From positions 868,001 through 932,000 of the forward strand of contig JARKIF010000022.1 in assembly GCA_029378245.1 (NCBI GenBank): a stretch of DNA of 64,000 bases, in the 5' to 3' direction. The stretch comes from Roridomyces roridus. Its lineage: Eukaryota > Basidiomycota > Agaricomycetes > Agaricales > Mycenaceae. Shown here piece by piece: positions 1-10,260 of the stretch. Positions within the stretch are counted from its first letter, which is position 1. Every line of letters begins with the position of its first letter. The position numbers were made by a program, and so were the translations under genes. The notes under the pieces were generated by a model. That model had not been told where the DNA came from and did not search any database. It saw nothing but the letters and a program-made list of their open reading frames with translations.

Positions 1-2
1 GA

Positions 3-1336
3 CTAGGATGAACAACGTCTTCCAAGCCCAGCTCCTCAACACACACCTCGCATACCTCTCTCATCGCGGCTATGTCTTCAAAGACTACGTCGCTTCCGCA
101 CACCCTCCGTTCCCCGATACCTTCCCCAATGGGACTCAAATACACCTCCGAATCCCTATGAACGCCATCACATCCGGTCCCACGGGTGGCGGCTCCCTCG
201 GAGTCAATGTCGACGAGACGAGGACCCCGAGAGCGATTTCGCTCGAGTGGTGGGATACCGTATGTCCACCGAGCGAGGTCGTAGAGCTGGGTTTGGGTGA
301 GACGAACGATGAGCTGGGGATGTCGGGTGAGACGACTGGGTTGGAGAAACTCAATCGGTGGGTGGAGAAGCTGCGCAGGATAGAGGCTCCTTGTGTGAAG
401 ATTACGGGTGGAGAGCCTTTCGATTGGATGTGCGTGGCGATTTTCCTGTCTACATTTACCCTTGCTCAATCCTGCAGGTTCATCGCAAGCACCAAGATCC
501 TCGACTTGTGGCCTTCGTACGGCAACTCGCCGACGCTCAAAGAATTCGCCTGGTCCGCCCTCGTAACGCGCGCCCTCTCGCGTAACTTTGCCCTCTTCTC
601 TCCAAGCACTCCCCCTCCATCTCTCCTTCCAACACTCTCCCACATCGGCCGTATCTCAACGCTGGGCACGTCCTCCTCGCCCTATCCCCTCTCTGCCTTC
701 ACCCCTTACCACACCGCCTCTCCACCCATTCCTGGTCTACTCGCCCTCCACGTCCGGCGCGGCGACTACTCCCAACACTGCCGCAACCTCGTCGAATGGG
801 GCTCAGACTACAGCGCCTGGAACGGATTCGGGAATCCCAGCGTAAGGGCCGCACACCCGACGTTCCCCGCCCTGCCCGATTATCTCTCTGTACCCGAGGG
901 AATGACGCATGGCGAAGCTGCCTATGCGCATTGTTGGCCTTCTTTGGACGAGATCGTTTCCCGGGCGAGGGAGGTCCGTCTTAATGCGTCCCAACAACGG
1001 CAGATTGAGCTCAGTGCGGTGTACGTCGCGACGAACGGGGAGCCGGGGTGGGTTGGGGAGCTGATGGAGTTGTTGAGGAAGGACGGTTGGGAAAGGGTGG
1101 CTACGTCGCTTGATATGCAGCTTGCGAGGGATGAAGTTGCTGTAGCGCAGGCTGTGGATATGAGTGTGATGGTCGCTGCGGAGGTGTTTATCGGCGTTGG
1201 GGTGCGTGCTATCTTCTATTTTCTTTCCTCTGGAGTTCGCTTGCTGATCTGGCGATAGTTTTCGAGTCTATCTTCTAATGTTGTGCAACTGAGACTTGCG
1301 GGTGGGAGGCATGCGGCTACTAATCGTTTCTGGTAG
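3..1336 (+). CDS. Fungal O-fucosyltransferase-like protein, 3' part
   Basis: The window opens at a splice acceptor (TAG at 4-6), so the ATG at 8 is probably internal and the gene starts upstream. The frame carries a HVRRGDY motif near residue 248, the nucleotide-sugar binding signature of the O-fucosyltransferase-like fold, and an N-terminal block NNVFQAQLLNTHLAY typical of Agaricomycete members. A 48-bp intron (about 430-477, GTGCGT..CAG) is a multiple of three and reads through as 16 unusual residues. A second intron (1202-1258) joins the main frame to a last exon whose product ends in NRFW, a common C-terminus in this family. The enzyme would transfer fucose, or be a related glycosyltransferase, in the secretory pathway; the substrate is unknown. 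No lesion is seen. Confidence 0.7.
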
Positions 1337-1721
1337 GCTGTTTTTCCGTTAGGTCTGGGGTGTAAAAGTAGGCATACTTGTTTAATAACTGCATATACAT
1401 TGCCGTCGTACATACTTGTATACACTTGAATTGTACTCATTGTACTTTCCCCTTCACGCGTACGGCTGCTCGTAAAACTGGGAAAGGCCCTTTTGGGACA
1501 GGGCGTCCGTCTAAAAGTTCAAGTTTCCGGAACTTGCGGACTCTCGACGTAAGACAGACCACGTACTGCTGAGCCTCAGCCGAGAAAATCCTTGGCTCAC
1601 ACAACCAAATTTAGAGTTGCCGCCACGGCCCGCCAGTTCACGGATCAATCGCACGCTGTCATCTCCACCCGCGCAGCCGCAGCCGCAGCTGCCTTCCTTG
1701 TCCTTTCCTCCCTCGCCCACC

Positions 1722-4065
1722 ATGGTCCCAAGCTTCAGCGCATCTCTCGCTGGCTCACTGGCCCTTTATCTTGGATATCAACTCTGCAAAGCCGTCTACA
1801 ATGAATGGGTCTCCCCGATGCGCCTGCTTCCAGGGCCCAAATCGACACATTGGTTCTTTGGCAATCTCCTCGATATAATGAAGGATGTACGCCAGGCTCT
1901 GTTCTCATAATCTTTTCATGCGCTGATAACGGCCGTGTTCAGGAATCTGGGGGTCTGCAAGAACGAATACTTGCGGAGTATGGACGGACGATGAAGTTTC
2001 ATGGATTCTTCGTGCGTGCTCTTGCCTGCTTCCTGATACCAGCTGTAACACTCTTGCAGGGAAGGTCTCGTCTATTTACGACGGATCCCAAGGCGGTACA
2101 TCACTTTATGGCGCGTCTGGACATCTACCAGGTAAATAGCACACGTCGTGGGTGGGTTTGTCGGAAAGTACTAACGCACATCAGAAATCCGAAGCATCTC
2201 GTTTCAGCCTAGGACGAATCGTCGGGCCAGGTAAACCGTAATTCTCCTCCCGTACTCGAGGGTCTCATAAACATTGTAGGTATCCTCGTTGTTGAAGACG
2301 ACGAGCACAAGAAACAGGTTGGCCTTGGCAGTCACGCAGTAGATCCTCGCTAACATTCCCTCTTCCAGCGCAAGATCATGGTAATTGACTGCCTTTGGCG
2401 GCGTATCCTCACTGAAATGATGACAGAACCCTGCTTTTGGCGCCCCGCAAGTTCGTCAATTGACGAGTATCTTTGTCGGGGTTTCCTTGCAGGTTCTGTG
2501 TCCCTCCTCGCCGCGTATTGGAATCCTCTGAAACGTTTCATTTCGCAGCTCCGAGACATATGGGCAGCCCAGGTCTCGGCGAGCGGCGGCGTCGCCCGCA
2601 TCGAGGTCCTCTCTTGGTTCAACAAAGCCAGTCTCGACATGATCGGCCTCGCAGGTGAGTCTTTCATCTGTCCTTCTCCAGACGCTAATTGGCTCAAGGG
2701 TTCAACTACCCAATAAACGCCCTCGGGACAGAATCGCATGAAACCCCCAACGAACTCGTCGAAGCATTTGAGAACCTCGTGCAATCTGAAACCAGCGGGG
2801 GATTCAGCTTTTTGAGATTCCTTCAGTTCAGGTTCCCCCTTTTCCGACGCATTGTGAGTCGGAGTCCTTCCGTCCTTCCGCGGCCGTTAATGACAGACCG
2901 ATTTGATATAGCCCACCAAACGCGATACGGTACACATCAAGTCTCAAGCTACCATGAAGCGCATTGGGGCACAGCTATTGGATGAGAGCAAGCGCCAGAT
3001 CGCGGAGAATGGGACATTCGAGGAGGGGACCAGCGGGCGCGATCTGTTTTCGCTCCTTGTCCGCGCCAATACGGCCAAGGATGTTTCGGCGAAGCAGCGG
3101 TTGAGTAACGATGATGTGCTTGCTCGTGCGTCGTTTTGTCTTTCTATTTTGACCCTCGATTACATTTAGCAGAGGTACCGACTTTCTTGGTCGCTGGCCA
3201 CGAGACCACCAGGTGGGCGATTTGGTGTTTATCCAGACAACATCAGGGAAGCTAATCCTTCTTAGCACCGCGCTCACCTACGCGTTATACGCACTCACTC
3301 AAAACCCGGCGGCTCAATCTCGGCTTCGAGAGGAGCTCCTGGGTGTTTCGACCGATACCCCGACGCTGGACGAACTCAACTCTCTTGAATACCTGGAATG
3401 CGTCGTGCGCGAGACGCTGCGTGTGCATGCACCGGTGACTTATACCAGTGCGTTCTTCGCGTATGCACCAGCTAGACCATTGGACCTAATTGAAAAATTC
3501 CAGGCCGTGTAGCGATGCAGGATGATATCGTTCCGCTCGCCCAGCCGTTCACCGACATTCACGGTGTCAAGCACAATACTTTGAGGTCTGTCGGTAACCC
3601 TCAGCTAATCGGCTTCTCCTCGATCCACTTTCTAGAATTCGCAAAGGAGACCCCGTGGTTCTACCCATCCTCGCCATGAATCGCAGTGCGGAGATTTGGG
3701 GCCCGGATGCGATGGAATTCAAGTCCGCTGTTCTTGCTTCGTTGGTTTGGTACCCACTACTGATGACATTCACACTCAGACCCGAACGCTGGCTCTCCCT
3801 CGACACCCACACCGCCCACCCCGGAATCTACGCCCACCTCCTAACATTCATAGGCGGTCCTCGGGCTTGTATCGGCTATCGTTTCTCTCTCGCGGAAACG
3901 AAGGCAGTTCTATTCACCCTTATCAGGGCGTTTGAATTCGAGCTGGGTGTGCCGAAGGAGGATATTGGTGTGAAGAGTACGCCGATTGTGCAGAGGCCGG
4001 TTGTGTTGAGCGAGAGGGAGAAGGGGAATCAGATGCCGTTGTTGGTGAGGCCTGTGATGAAATGA
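1722..4065 (+). CDS. Cytochrome P450 monooxygenase
   Basis: About 15 short exons give a protein near 540 residues, normal for a microsomal fungal P450. The start is the ATG in CACCATGG at 1722. It is followed by a hydrophobic anchor ([15 protein letters not shown]) and a proline-rich hinge (LLPGPKS). The I-helix oxygen-binding motif AGHETT is split by an intron near 3208. The K-helix ExxR is ETLR (about 3411), the PERW motif begins the last exon, and the heme-binding loop [10 protein letters not shown] lies near 3850 with its cysteine ligand. All junctions keep frame with GT..AG introns of about 45-60 bp, so the gene looks intact. It would act at the ER membrane with a P450 reductase; the substrate cannot be told from sequence. 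The block RKIM/NPAF before the C-helix is common in Agaricomycete clan members. Confidence 0.9.
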
Positions 4066-4435
4066 ACGGGATACAGGAGCTACCCTCTGTCGTAGAGTTA
4101 ATTGAGTGAGATCCACTCAATAATCTTAATTCCCTGTATTAGGATCATGGAAAATTATCCTTTGCCGAGTTACTAGTATACAATAGTCTCTTTGATAGTA
4201 TACAAGTCCTGTCGGGATTCCTGCTCCTCTGATACAGGCGGCTCTCGCGGAGGCAGGGGTTTGATTCCAGGTGTATCCCTTCGGGAGAGAAACGCAACCG
4301 ATAGTTCCTCCCCACCCATTTGACTGAAGGCGTCTGTGGTGTCGTGAGGGTATCACAATTTGTTCCAAGTAAGGTGGGCGTGCGATCAAATATCAAGCCA
4401 AGGGCCCCCCGGATCAAAACGGCGACACCCCGGCA
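4066..4435. other. Intergenic, 3' ends of convergent genes
   Basis: This 370-bp stretch separates the P450 stop from the 3' end of the minus-strand DUF6534 gene. I see no gene, RNA or repeat in it. Confidence 0.5.
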
Positions 4436-5096
4436 TCATCCACGGCTTGTGCCATCGCACCGACTTCTCATCGGCGTCCTATTACACGCGGTACTCGAAC
4501 TCACAGTTGAATCAATCTCAATCTCTGTCGTTCCCTGCGTGCTCGCTTGGTCATCACGGCCCCCGACAACAACAGCTCGCGCATTGAATAATACCTGGCC
4601 ATCAATTCTATTAGCTCGCCGCTTCAGGTCCTTGGCTTCCAACGTACCAGCAGGCTGTTGGAGTACAACTTGCCCTGGGCCCAAGCGCCGGTATCGTAAT
4701 ACATACGCGTCGGGAATGCCAAAATAACGAATATCTCCCAGACAGCTAACACGGCTTCGGCAGGCGTGAGCGGGGGAATATCAGAGGGGATTCATTGAGG
4801 CACTCGCCTGTCAGCATTCCAGTGCCGATGTTCGCGTGGACAATGGCTGATATCTTCTTGTTCATCTGCCTGGACACGAGGGTTTTTCGGCGGAGCTACA
4901 GGTATGCTCAGTTGAAATTTCGAGATGAGCGAGTGCAAGACTTGCGTAGAAGGTCATGGTTCCTGCAATCAAGACATCACAGCTCGCGCTTCCGACCAGC
5001 CACATCTGTTTCAAAGTGAAAAACTATGTGATATAAATGGGAGCGAATGGTCTTACAAGGAGTGTAACCGGTGAGTAGGCGGGACGGCCTGCGTGG
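4436..5096 (-). pseudogene. DUF6534-type integral membrane protein, 3' half
   Basis: Read on the minus strand this is the continuation of the gene found at 12243-12946. After a short exon next to the retrotransposon there is a GTAAGA..ACAG intron, then an exon starting MWLVGSASCDVLIAGTMTF, a hallmark transmembrane block of the Agaricomycete DUF6534 family. Further exons give LRRKTLVSRQMNKKISAIV and the conserved GKLYSNSLL. Straight after GKLYSNSLL the family frame continues (TLEAKDLKRRANR...) only after a one-base shift near 4650, so a second lesion may exist beside the transposon insertion. The tail is polar, as is usual. The protein would have been a seven-helix-like membrane protein of unknown role. 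Confidence 0.75.
5093..5096. repeat. Target site duplication GTGG (left copy)
   Basis: GTGG here matches GTGG at 12243-12246. Removing the retrotransposon and one copy restores an uninterrupted frame across the junction in the DUF6534 gene. Confidence 0.85.
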
Positions 5097-5263
5097 TGGG
5101 CTCGGCGGGATCGGGGCAATCTAGGCGTAGGCGGCAATCACACCGACGGAGACTGTAAAAGTGGAAGCAAAAGAGCAATCTGATCTCCCGTACTGCCACC
5201 TGTCCGTAATCTACGTCTAAATACCCCTAAACACGCTCGTCATCGCCGGTCCTCCCTGCCACA
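5097..5263 (-). repeat. 3' LTR of the Ty3-type element
   Basis: 167 bp, identical to 12076-12242 except one base. In element orientation it starts TGTGGCAGGGAGG and ends GAGCCCA. The preceding stretch (5264-5285, read on the minus strand) is only weakly purine-rich, so the polypurine tract is not obvious. Confidence 0.93.
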
Positions 5264-5331
5264 TGTGCCCACCACACACAAAGGCGACGGCCGCGTCGCC
5301 GAATCCACCAACACAAGAAACCAAGAAACAA

Positions 5332-8300
5332 CTACTCCAACCGCGCTCCCACCTCCACGGCACGCTCAGCCTCAACCGCCTCACGCTCAGCCCTCTCCGC
5401 CTCTGCCACGACCGGCCGTAACTCTCCCTCAAACGCCTCCTGCACCCGCTCCAGATCCCCACCCTTTTTCGGAACGAACGCGCGTAGACGACGTGCACTG
5501 TAGACGCCACTGAGGGGCACACCATCGAGGTCTTCCAGCAGGTACGAATCCGTGATGCGTTCCCGAATCCGCTGTGGACCTGACCAGTAGTAGATGAGCT
5601 TACCGAGGGACTGGAAGGTGTAATCCCAAACGCTGTTGGCGTATTGGACAAGTTGGCCACGCCGGAACGTCACCACACCCGCTCTTGACGCGACGACTTT
5701 CCTGTCGAACGCAGCCTTCCTACCCAGCGCGTACTTCACGCGCTCCGCGTAACCATCCAAACGCTGCTGCGCCACATACCCTACATGCGCCACCAGTTCT
5801 TCGTCTGAAGGCGCTCGGTCCAGGGCCTCAATCGGCGTGTCGGGTGTATTGACGACCTTGCCGAGAGCAATCTCGTTGGGAGTGAATCCGACTGACGGCA
5901 GAACGCGTTCGTTCATGACACCTAGAGCTTCGTCAAAATGATCTGACCAGTTCCTAGGCAACGTCTCCCAGGTAGTAGCGTCCCAGACATCCTCTCCGAC
6001 GTCCGGGGCACACAGTCGTGCCAGGATGTGCAATAGAATCTTGTTGGCGCCCTCGACTAGCCCATTGATCCAGGGCGAGTATTTCGGTACCGGGTGGTGC
6101 TTCATTCCCCGCTCTCCCAACCAATCCCTCACCTCCGCACAATCAAGATGCGAGCCGCCGTCCGTCATGAACGTCTCGAAACGGCCAAAGTCACGGTACA
6201 CGCGCTCCAGACCTGCGACGCTAGTCTTGCCCGTGCCCGCCTTCTTAAACTTCTCCCCCCATACCTTCTGCAACGTGCATTCGACGATCAACAACGCAGT
6301 CTTGTACCCACCCTTGCCCGTCGGCAAGGATAGGTAATCTCCCACAAGTAGCTCGTACGGATGGCGACGAGTGACGGGGTTGAGGAGTGAGTGTATGTTC
6401 TTTGCTCCAAAAGCCTTGCATTGACCACAATCCCGTATGGCTGCCAGAATCGAATCGTCGAGGCGCGGACTGTCAATGGTATCCATCAAAATCATCTTCA
6501 CGGCATCGCGTCCAAAATGCCCGCGCTCCTTGTGTATCTTCGCGGCGAGTGCAATCGCCTCCTTCCTCGTCACACACTCGCGACGTGCGCGTCCTCGGCG
6601 CTTGTCTCCGCCTCCAAGACGCCACAACTTCCCATCTTCGACAAAGTACTCCAGGGCTCGATGCTTCGCCCGAGCACGCGCGCGCTTCGAAGTGCCAACG
6701 TCCAACTCGTTGATCGCGTCCAGCACTTGTACGAACAGCGGCTCCTCCTTGAACCGCTCGCGCAGCGCCATCGTGCCTGCTGGCAGCTCGATGATCAGGA
6801 ACGAGTCGTCTTCCGACCCATCGAGCGCCTCCACGCACATGGAGAATATGTCGTTCTCCAAACCCGACCTAGCGATACCATCCGGAGAGACAGTCCACTC
6901 GTGTCCATCTCCAGGCCTCTCCTCGATGTCCTCGAACTGACGACTGAGGATGTCCGCCGCAATATTCTTCTTCCCTTCGATATGCTTCGCGCCAACGATG
7001 TCGTACTCGAGGACACCATCCCTCCAGCGTTCGTGAGAGACCTTGAGCTTCTTGTTGTTCAGGACGTCTACCACCGCTCTGCAATCCATCTCCAACTGCA
7101 CTGGCTGGCCCCAAATCACGTCCGCAAACTTGTCGAGATTAAACTTGAGCGCTGCAAACTCCTGCAGATGGGGAGGGTAACGACGTTCCGCCGCCGACGC
7201 GCGTTTCGAAGCGTAACCAATCGGTCTACGTCGCACGATGACTTTACCACCAGGGAGGGACGTTTCCATCATTTGCGAGAGGACACCACCAAATCCAGTA
7301 GCGCAACCGTCCGTGGTCAGGATGAAGGGATATTCGTCGACGGTGTCGAAGCGAGGAGCGCGCAGGACCGGTTCCGAGGTGAGTACCCGTTTGAGTTCCA
7401 AGAAGCACTTATCATGCTCACGCGTCCACAAGTCTGCCAGCTTGAATTCCCGACAAGCCCGCCGATACTCCGACTTCCCCGCATGCTTTGGAACGCCAAC
7501 GAGGCCAAGCAAGTCCCTCAGCGGTGCCTCGATCCGTGCATAGTTCTCGACCAAGTCTCGGAAGTACGACGCCAAGCCCAGGAACGATCCCAAATTCAAG
7601 GCATTGCTCGGGATGGGCCACCGCACCACCGTGGTGAGTTTCTTCAAGTCTGGTGAAACCCCATTCGGACCAACAGTTGACCCCGCGAAAACAGCCTCCG
7701 TCATGAAAAGTTTGGTCTTCTTCGGCGACAACGACAGTTTTGCATCGCGTACCCGCCCAAAGATAACCCGCAGCCGTCCCAACATGGAGTCAAAATCATC
7801 CGTCGCCGTCGCGCCGTCGTCAACCAGCAGCTCCATGGTCTCCTCGACAAGCAAATCCCAGAATCGCTGCGCGACCATATTCCCAAAAGCGGTGGGTGCA
7901 TCGGTCAGCCCAAACGGCATACGCATGTACGCGTAATACCCGCGACCCGGTATGAAGACGCACAGGTACGGCTGGACGTCCTCTGCGACGTGGAGCACGT
8001 AGAAGCCAGACGCAAAATCGAAGATCGAGAGGTATCGGTGCCCAGACAAACGGCGCTGTTTCGCAAGGATATCCCCCTGCGGGAATGGAACGACCTTGAT
8101 ATGATCGTTAAGGCGTACGAAATTCCCACAAATACGCCAGGACGGTGTAGACTCCGGGGCGCGAGGCAATCTTGGCGGGTCTCGCGGCGGCAATTCACCA
8201 GGGAACTCGAAACCCTTCGCAGCGCATTCCTCCGCCACGATATGCAACAACTCGTTCTGGGTCAGACATGCCGAATCGACCTTCTCCGCCAACGTGATCG

Positions 8301-10260
8301 GATGAACGCACTTGACTTCGTGTGGCTCCATCCGCCTCATCACCCCCGCCGCCACTTGCTCGTCGATCGTCTTGTTAACGTACTTGGACTGGGGCGTTGT
8401 CCACGGGCGCTGCGGAACAGGCGAAGTACCAAAATCGACCCCCTCCGGTATCTTTGGTGCATACCCTGGCCCGTCAACAACCAGAACCTCACTAACGGAG
8501 AGTGCAAAGACATCTGCATTCTCCGCGACGAATGTGCGCACAACCTCACGTTGGGTGTCAGTGAGATCGGGTCCGATGGTAACGGCGTCAAGGATTGCTG
8601 CAACTCTGGCGGGGTTGAAGGGTTCGGTAGTACGCGTGTATATCGTCCCGGCAGGTGCGTCGTCGTCAAAGGCAGTCCCTTGCATGAGGTTAACGGGTTC
8701 CCAGTCCGGCATGATCTCAAGAAGTACTCGCCTCGCGGGGGTGCTCTCGCAAGAACGAACCCCCCGTAAGGCACTACGCGTTCGAGCGTCGCCTGAATGT
8801 ACTTCCGCACCCTCTCCCTCTCGACCGATCGGCTCCGAAGCTTCGCGTAACGTGTCTGACAACAGCACCGTGTCATCATGGTTAGTCATCACTATCTCGC
8901 TGGCATGAATGGAAGGGACGCGCCTCGCGGGGGGAGCCTCGCAAGACTGCACCCCCGTTGAGGTCGCACATGGATCCTCATCCTCGACCATCACACCCTC
9001 CTCCGCCACTACGATGTCTTCCGAAGTCCAAATCGCAGTATGTTTCTCGTGAGCAATGGGGTCAGCGTCCTGATTACCCACAGACTCGATAAAATGTACT
9101 CGCCTCGCGGGGGGAGTCTTGCACGACGTCACCCCCGTTGAGGCTCTGCGCGTATTCACGTCGCTCGCCTGCACATCCACGCCACCATCATCCTCGACCA
9201 AATCTGCCAAAATCACCGATGCATCAGAATTCTCCACGCCAGAAAAGGATTCGACTCGCCTCGCGGGGGGCGTCTTACAAGACATATCACCCCCCAGCGC
9301 GGCCTCGCGCATATCATCCCCAAGAAGCTCGTCACCCTCATCTGCCCGCACATCTCCGTCCCTTGAATCCACAACCGTCAAACCTAGAACCTCGCCAGCT
9401 ACATCAACGTCCCCAATAACAACAGAAGAATGAACTCGCCTCGCGGGGGGCATCTCACAAGACTCTGTACCCCCCAGCGCGGCTTCGCGCGTCTTGACCG
9501 CCAGATCGTCGAAATCGAGAACGCCAACAAAATTCATCGGTCTCGAGATCCTGCGTGAGTGAGAAGTCCTCGGGAACGAGCATAAAGGAACTCGCCTCGC
9601 GGGGGGAGTCTCACAAGACTTCACCCCCGTTGAGGCTTGACGCCTAGCTGCATCCACCGCAGCTTGTCCCGCGCTCCTCCGGACCACAGGGTTCTGGTTG
9701 CCCAACACGACGTCTCGCTCGCCGTCACGCACCGTCACCATATCCTTCCCCATATCATGGATCGCCTGCAATGATGCTTGTAGCGGCTTTCCAATCAGGA
9801 CATCCCATCCGCCACCACCGTCGAAGATCTCGAAGATGGCCGTACGTTTCACGCCCGCAATGTCGAACGTGCTCTCCCATTGACCGTACTCAGTCACCAA
9901 CCTCCCATCCGCCATCCTCAAGCGTTTCTGCGGCGGCAGCGCCCCTCCAAAGCGCGCTTCCCTTGACTTGAAGAAGGCCGTGCTAATCACGCTAGCCTGT
10001 GCTCCACCATCCCAGAGCGCCCGCGCACGTATACACTCTCCCCTCGGTCCCTCAAAACTCATCCAATGCATGAAAGGCGGACTTTCTGTTCCCCGCTCAC
10101 GCGCTCCCACCGTGTACAAGTCAAGAATATCATATTCTGACGATACATCTGGTACACAAGGAGCGCCCGAGCCACCAACTTGGCCGGGACTTGGGGCTAC
10201 GCTTTGGCCATCAAGCGCAGCCCTAATCAAAAACCTCTCTCCGCTCGACCGATTCTCCAT
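5332..10260 (-). CDS. Pol polyprotein (protease-RT-RNase H-integrase), Ty3-type
   Basis: 1642 residues without a stop. A retropepsin-like domain has LWDGGA (residues 82-87; Asp-Gly-Gly in place of the usual DTG/DSG) and a second-loop VLIGKPL near 154. Residues 215-512 form a linker with six repeats of SC-x-x-PPARRV. The reverse transcriptase spans about 590-900, with MPFGLTDAP at 781-789 and catalytic LLVDD at 811-815. RNase H begins near LTTDGCATGFGG (981-992). The integrase has the HHCC zinc site (H1243, H1248, C1278, C1281) and the DDE triad D1308, D1367, E1403 with exactly 35 residues between the last two. No chromodomain is seen at the C-terminus, which is a charged Ala/Glu/Arg-rich tail. 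Its frame is +1 relative to gag, with 38 bp of overlap, so expression needs frameshifting or re-initiation at the ATG at 10258-10260. Confidence 0.95.
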   Translation of the reverse strand: MENRSSGERFLIRAALDGQSVAPSPGQVGGSGAPCVPDVSSEYDILDLYTVGARERGTESPPFMHWMSFEGPRGECIRARALWDGGAQASVISTAFFKSREARFGGALPPQKRLRMADGRLVTEYGQWESTFDIAGVKRTAIFEIFDGGGGWDVLIGKPLQASLQAIHDMGKDMVTVRDGERDVVLGNQNPVVRRSAGQAAVDAARRQASTGVKSCETPPARRVPLCSFPRTSHSRRISRPMNFVGVLDFDDLAVKTREAALGGTESCEMPPARRVHSSVVIGDVDVAGEVLGLTVVDSRDGDVRADEGDELLGDDMREAALGGDMSCKTPPARRVESFSGVENSDASVILADLVEDDGGVDVQASDVNTRRASTGVTSCKTPPARRVHFIESVGNQDADPIAHEKHTAIWTSEDIVVAEEGVMVEDEDPCATSTGVQSCEAPPARRVPSIHASEIVMTNHDDTVLLSDTLREASEPIGREGEGAEVHSGDARTRSALRGVRSCESTPARRVLLEIMPDWEPVNLMQGTAFDDDAPAGTIYTRTTEPFNPARVAAILDAVTIGPDLTDTQREVVRTFVAENADVFALSVSEVLVVDGPGYAPKIPEGVDFGTSPVPQRPWTTPQSKYVNKTIDEQVAAGVMRRMEPHEVKCVHPITLAEKVDSACLTQNELLHIVAEECAAKGFEFPGELPPRDPPRLPRAPESTPSWRICGNFVRLNDHIKVVPFPQGDILAKQRRLSGHRYLSIFDFASGFYVLHVAEDVQPYLCVFIPGRGYYAYMRMPFGLTDAPTAFGNMVAQRFWDLLVEETMELLVDDGATATDDFDSMLGRLRVIFGRVRDAKLSLSPKKTKLFMTEAVFAGSTVGPNGVSPDLKKLTTVVRWPIPSNALNLGSFLGLASYFRDLVENYARIEAPLRDLLGLVGVPKHAGKSEYRRACREFKLADLWTREHDKCFLELKRVLTSEPVLRAPRFDTVDEYPFILTTDGCATGFGGVLSQMMETSLPGGKVIVRRRPIGYASKRASAAERRYPPHLQEFAALKFNLDKFADVIWGQPVQLEMDCRAVVDVLNNKKLKVSHERWRDGVLEYDIVGAKHIEGKKNIAADILSRQFEDIEERPGDGHEWTVSPDGIARSGLENDIFSMCVEALDGSEDDSFLIIELPAGTMALRERFKEEPLFVQVLDAINELDVGTSKRARARAKHRALEYFVEDGKLWRLGGGDKRRGRARRECVTRKEAIALAAKIHKERGHFGRDAVKMILMDTIDSPRLDDSILAAIRDCGQCKAFGAKNIHSLLNPVTRRHPYELLVGDYLSLPTGKGGYKTALLIVECTLQKVWGEKFKKAGTGKTSVAGLERVYRDFGRFETFMTDGGSHLDCAEVRDWLGERGMKHHPVPKYSPWINGLVEGANKILLHILARLCAPDVGEDVWDATTWETLPRNWSDHFDEALGVMNERVLPSVGFTPNEIALGKVVNTPDTPIEALDRAPSDEELVAHVGYVAQQRLDGYAERVKYALGRKAAFDRKVVASRAGVVTFRRGQLVQYANSVWDYTFQSLGKLIYYWSGPQRIRERITDSYLLEDLDGVPLSGVYSARRLRAFVPKKGGDLERVQEAFEGELRPVVAEAERAEREAVEAERAVEVGARLE
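8725..9618 (-). repeat. Six SCxxPPARRV repeats in the protease-RT linker
   Basis: The decapeptide occurs at pol residues 215, 267, 327, 379, 439 and 503 (variants SCETPPARRV, SCEMPPARRV, SCKTPPARRV twice, SCEAPPARRV, SCESTPARRV), spaced 52-64 residues apart. It usually follows ASTGV or AALGG. The DNA shows a recurrent GC-rich block (ctcgcctcgcgggg on the plus strand) about every 150-190 bp. The segments between repeats are acidic (Asp/Glu/Val) and diverged. Confidence 0.9.

Noticed and set aside
6391..7656. 421-codon plus-strand frame
   Set aside because: It is the antisense shadow of the pol gene, whose domains are certain on the minus strand.
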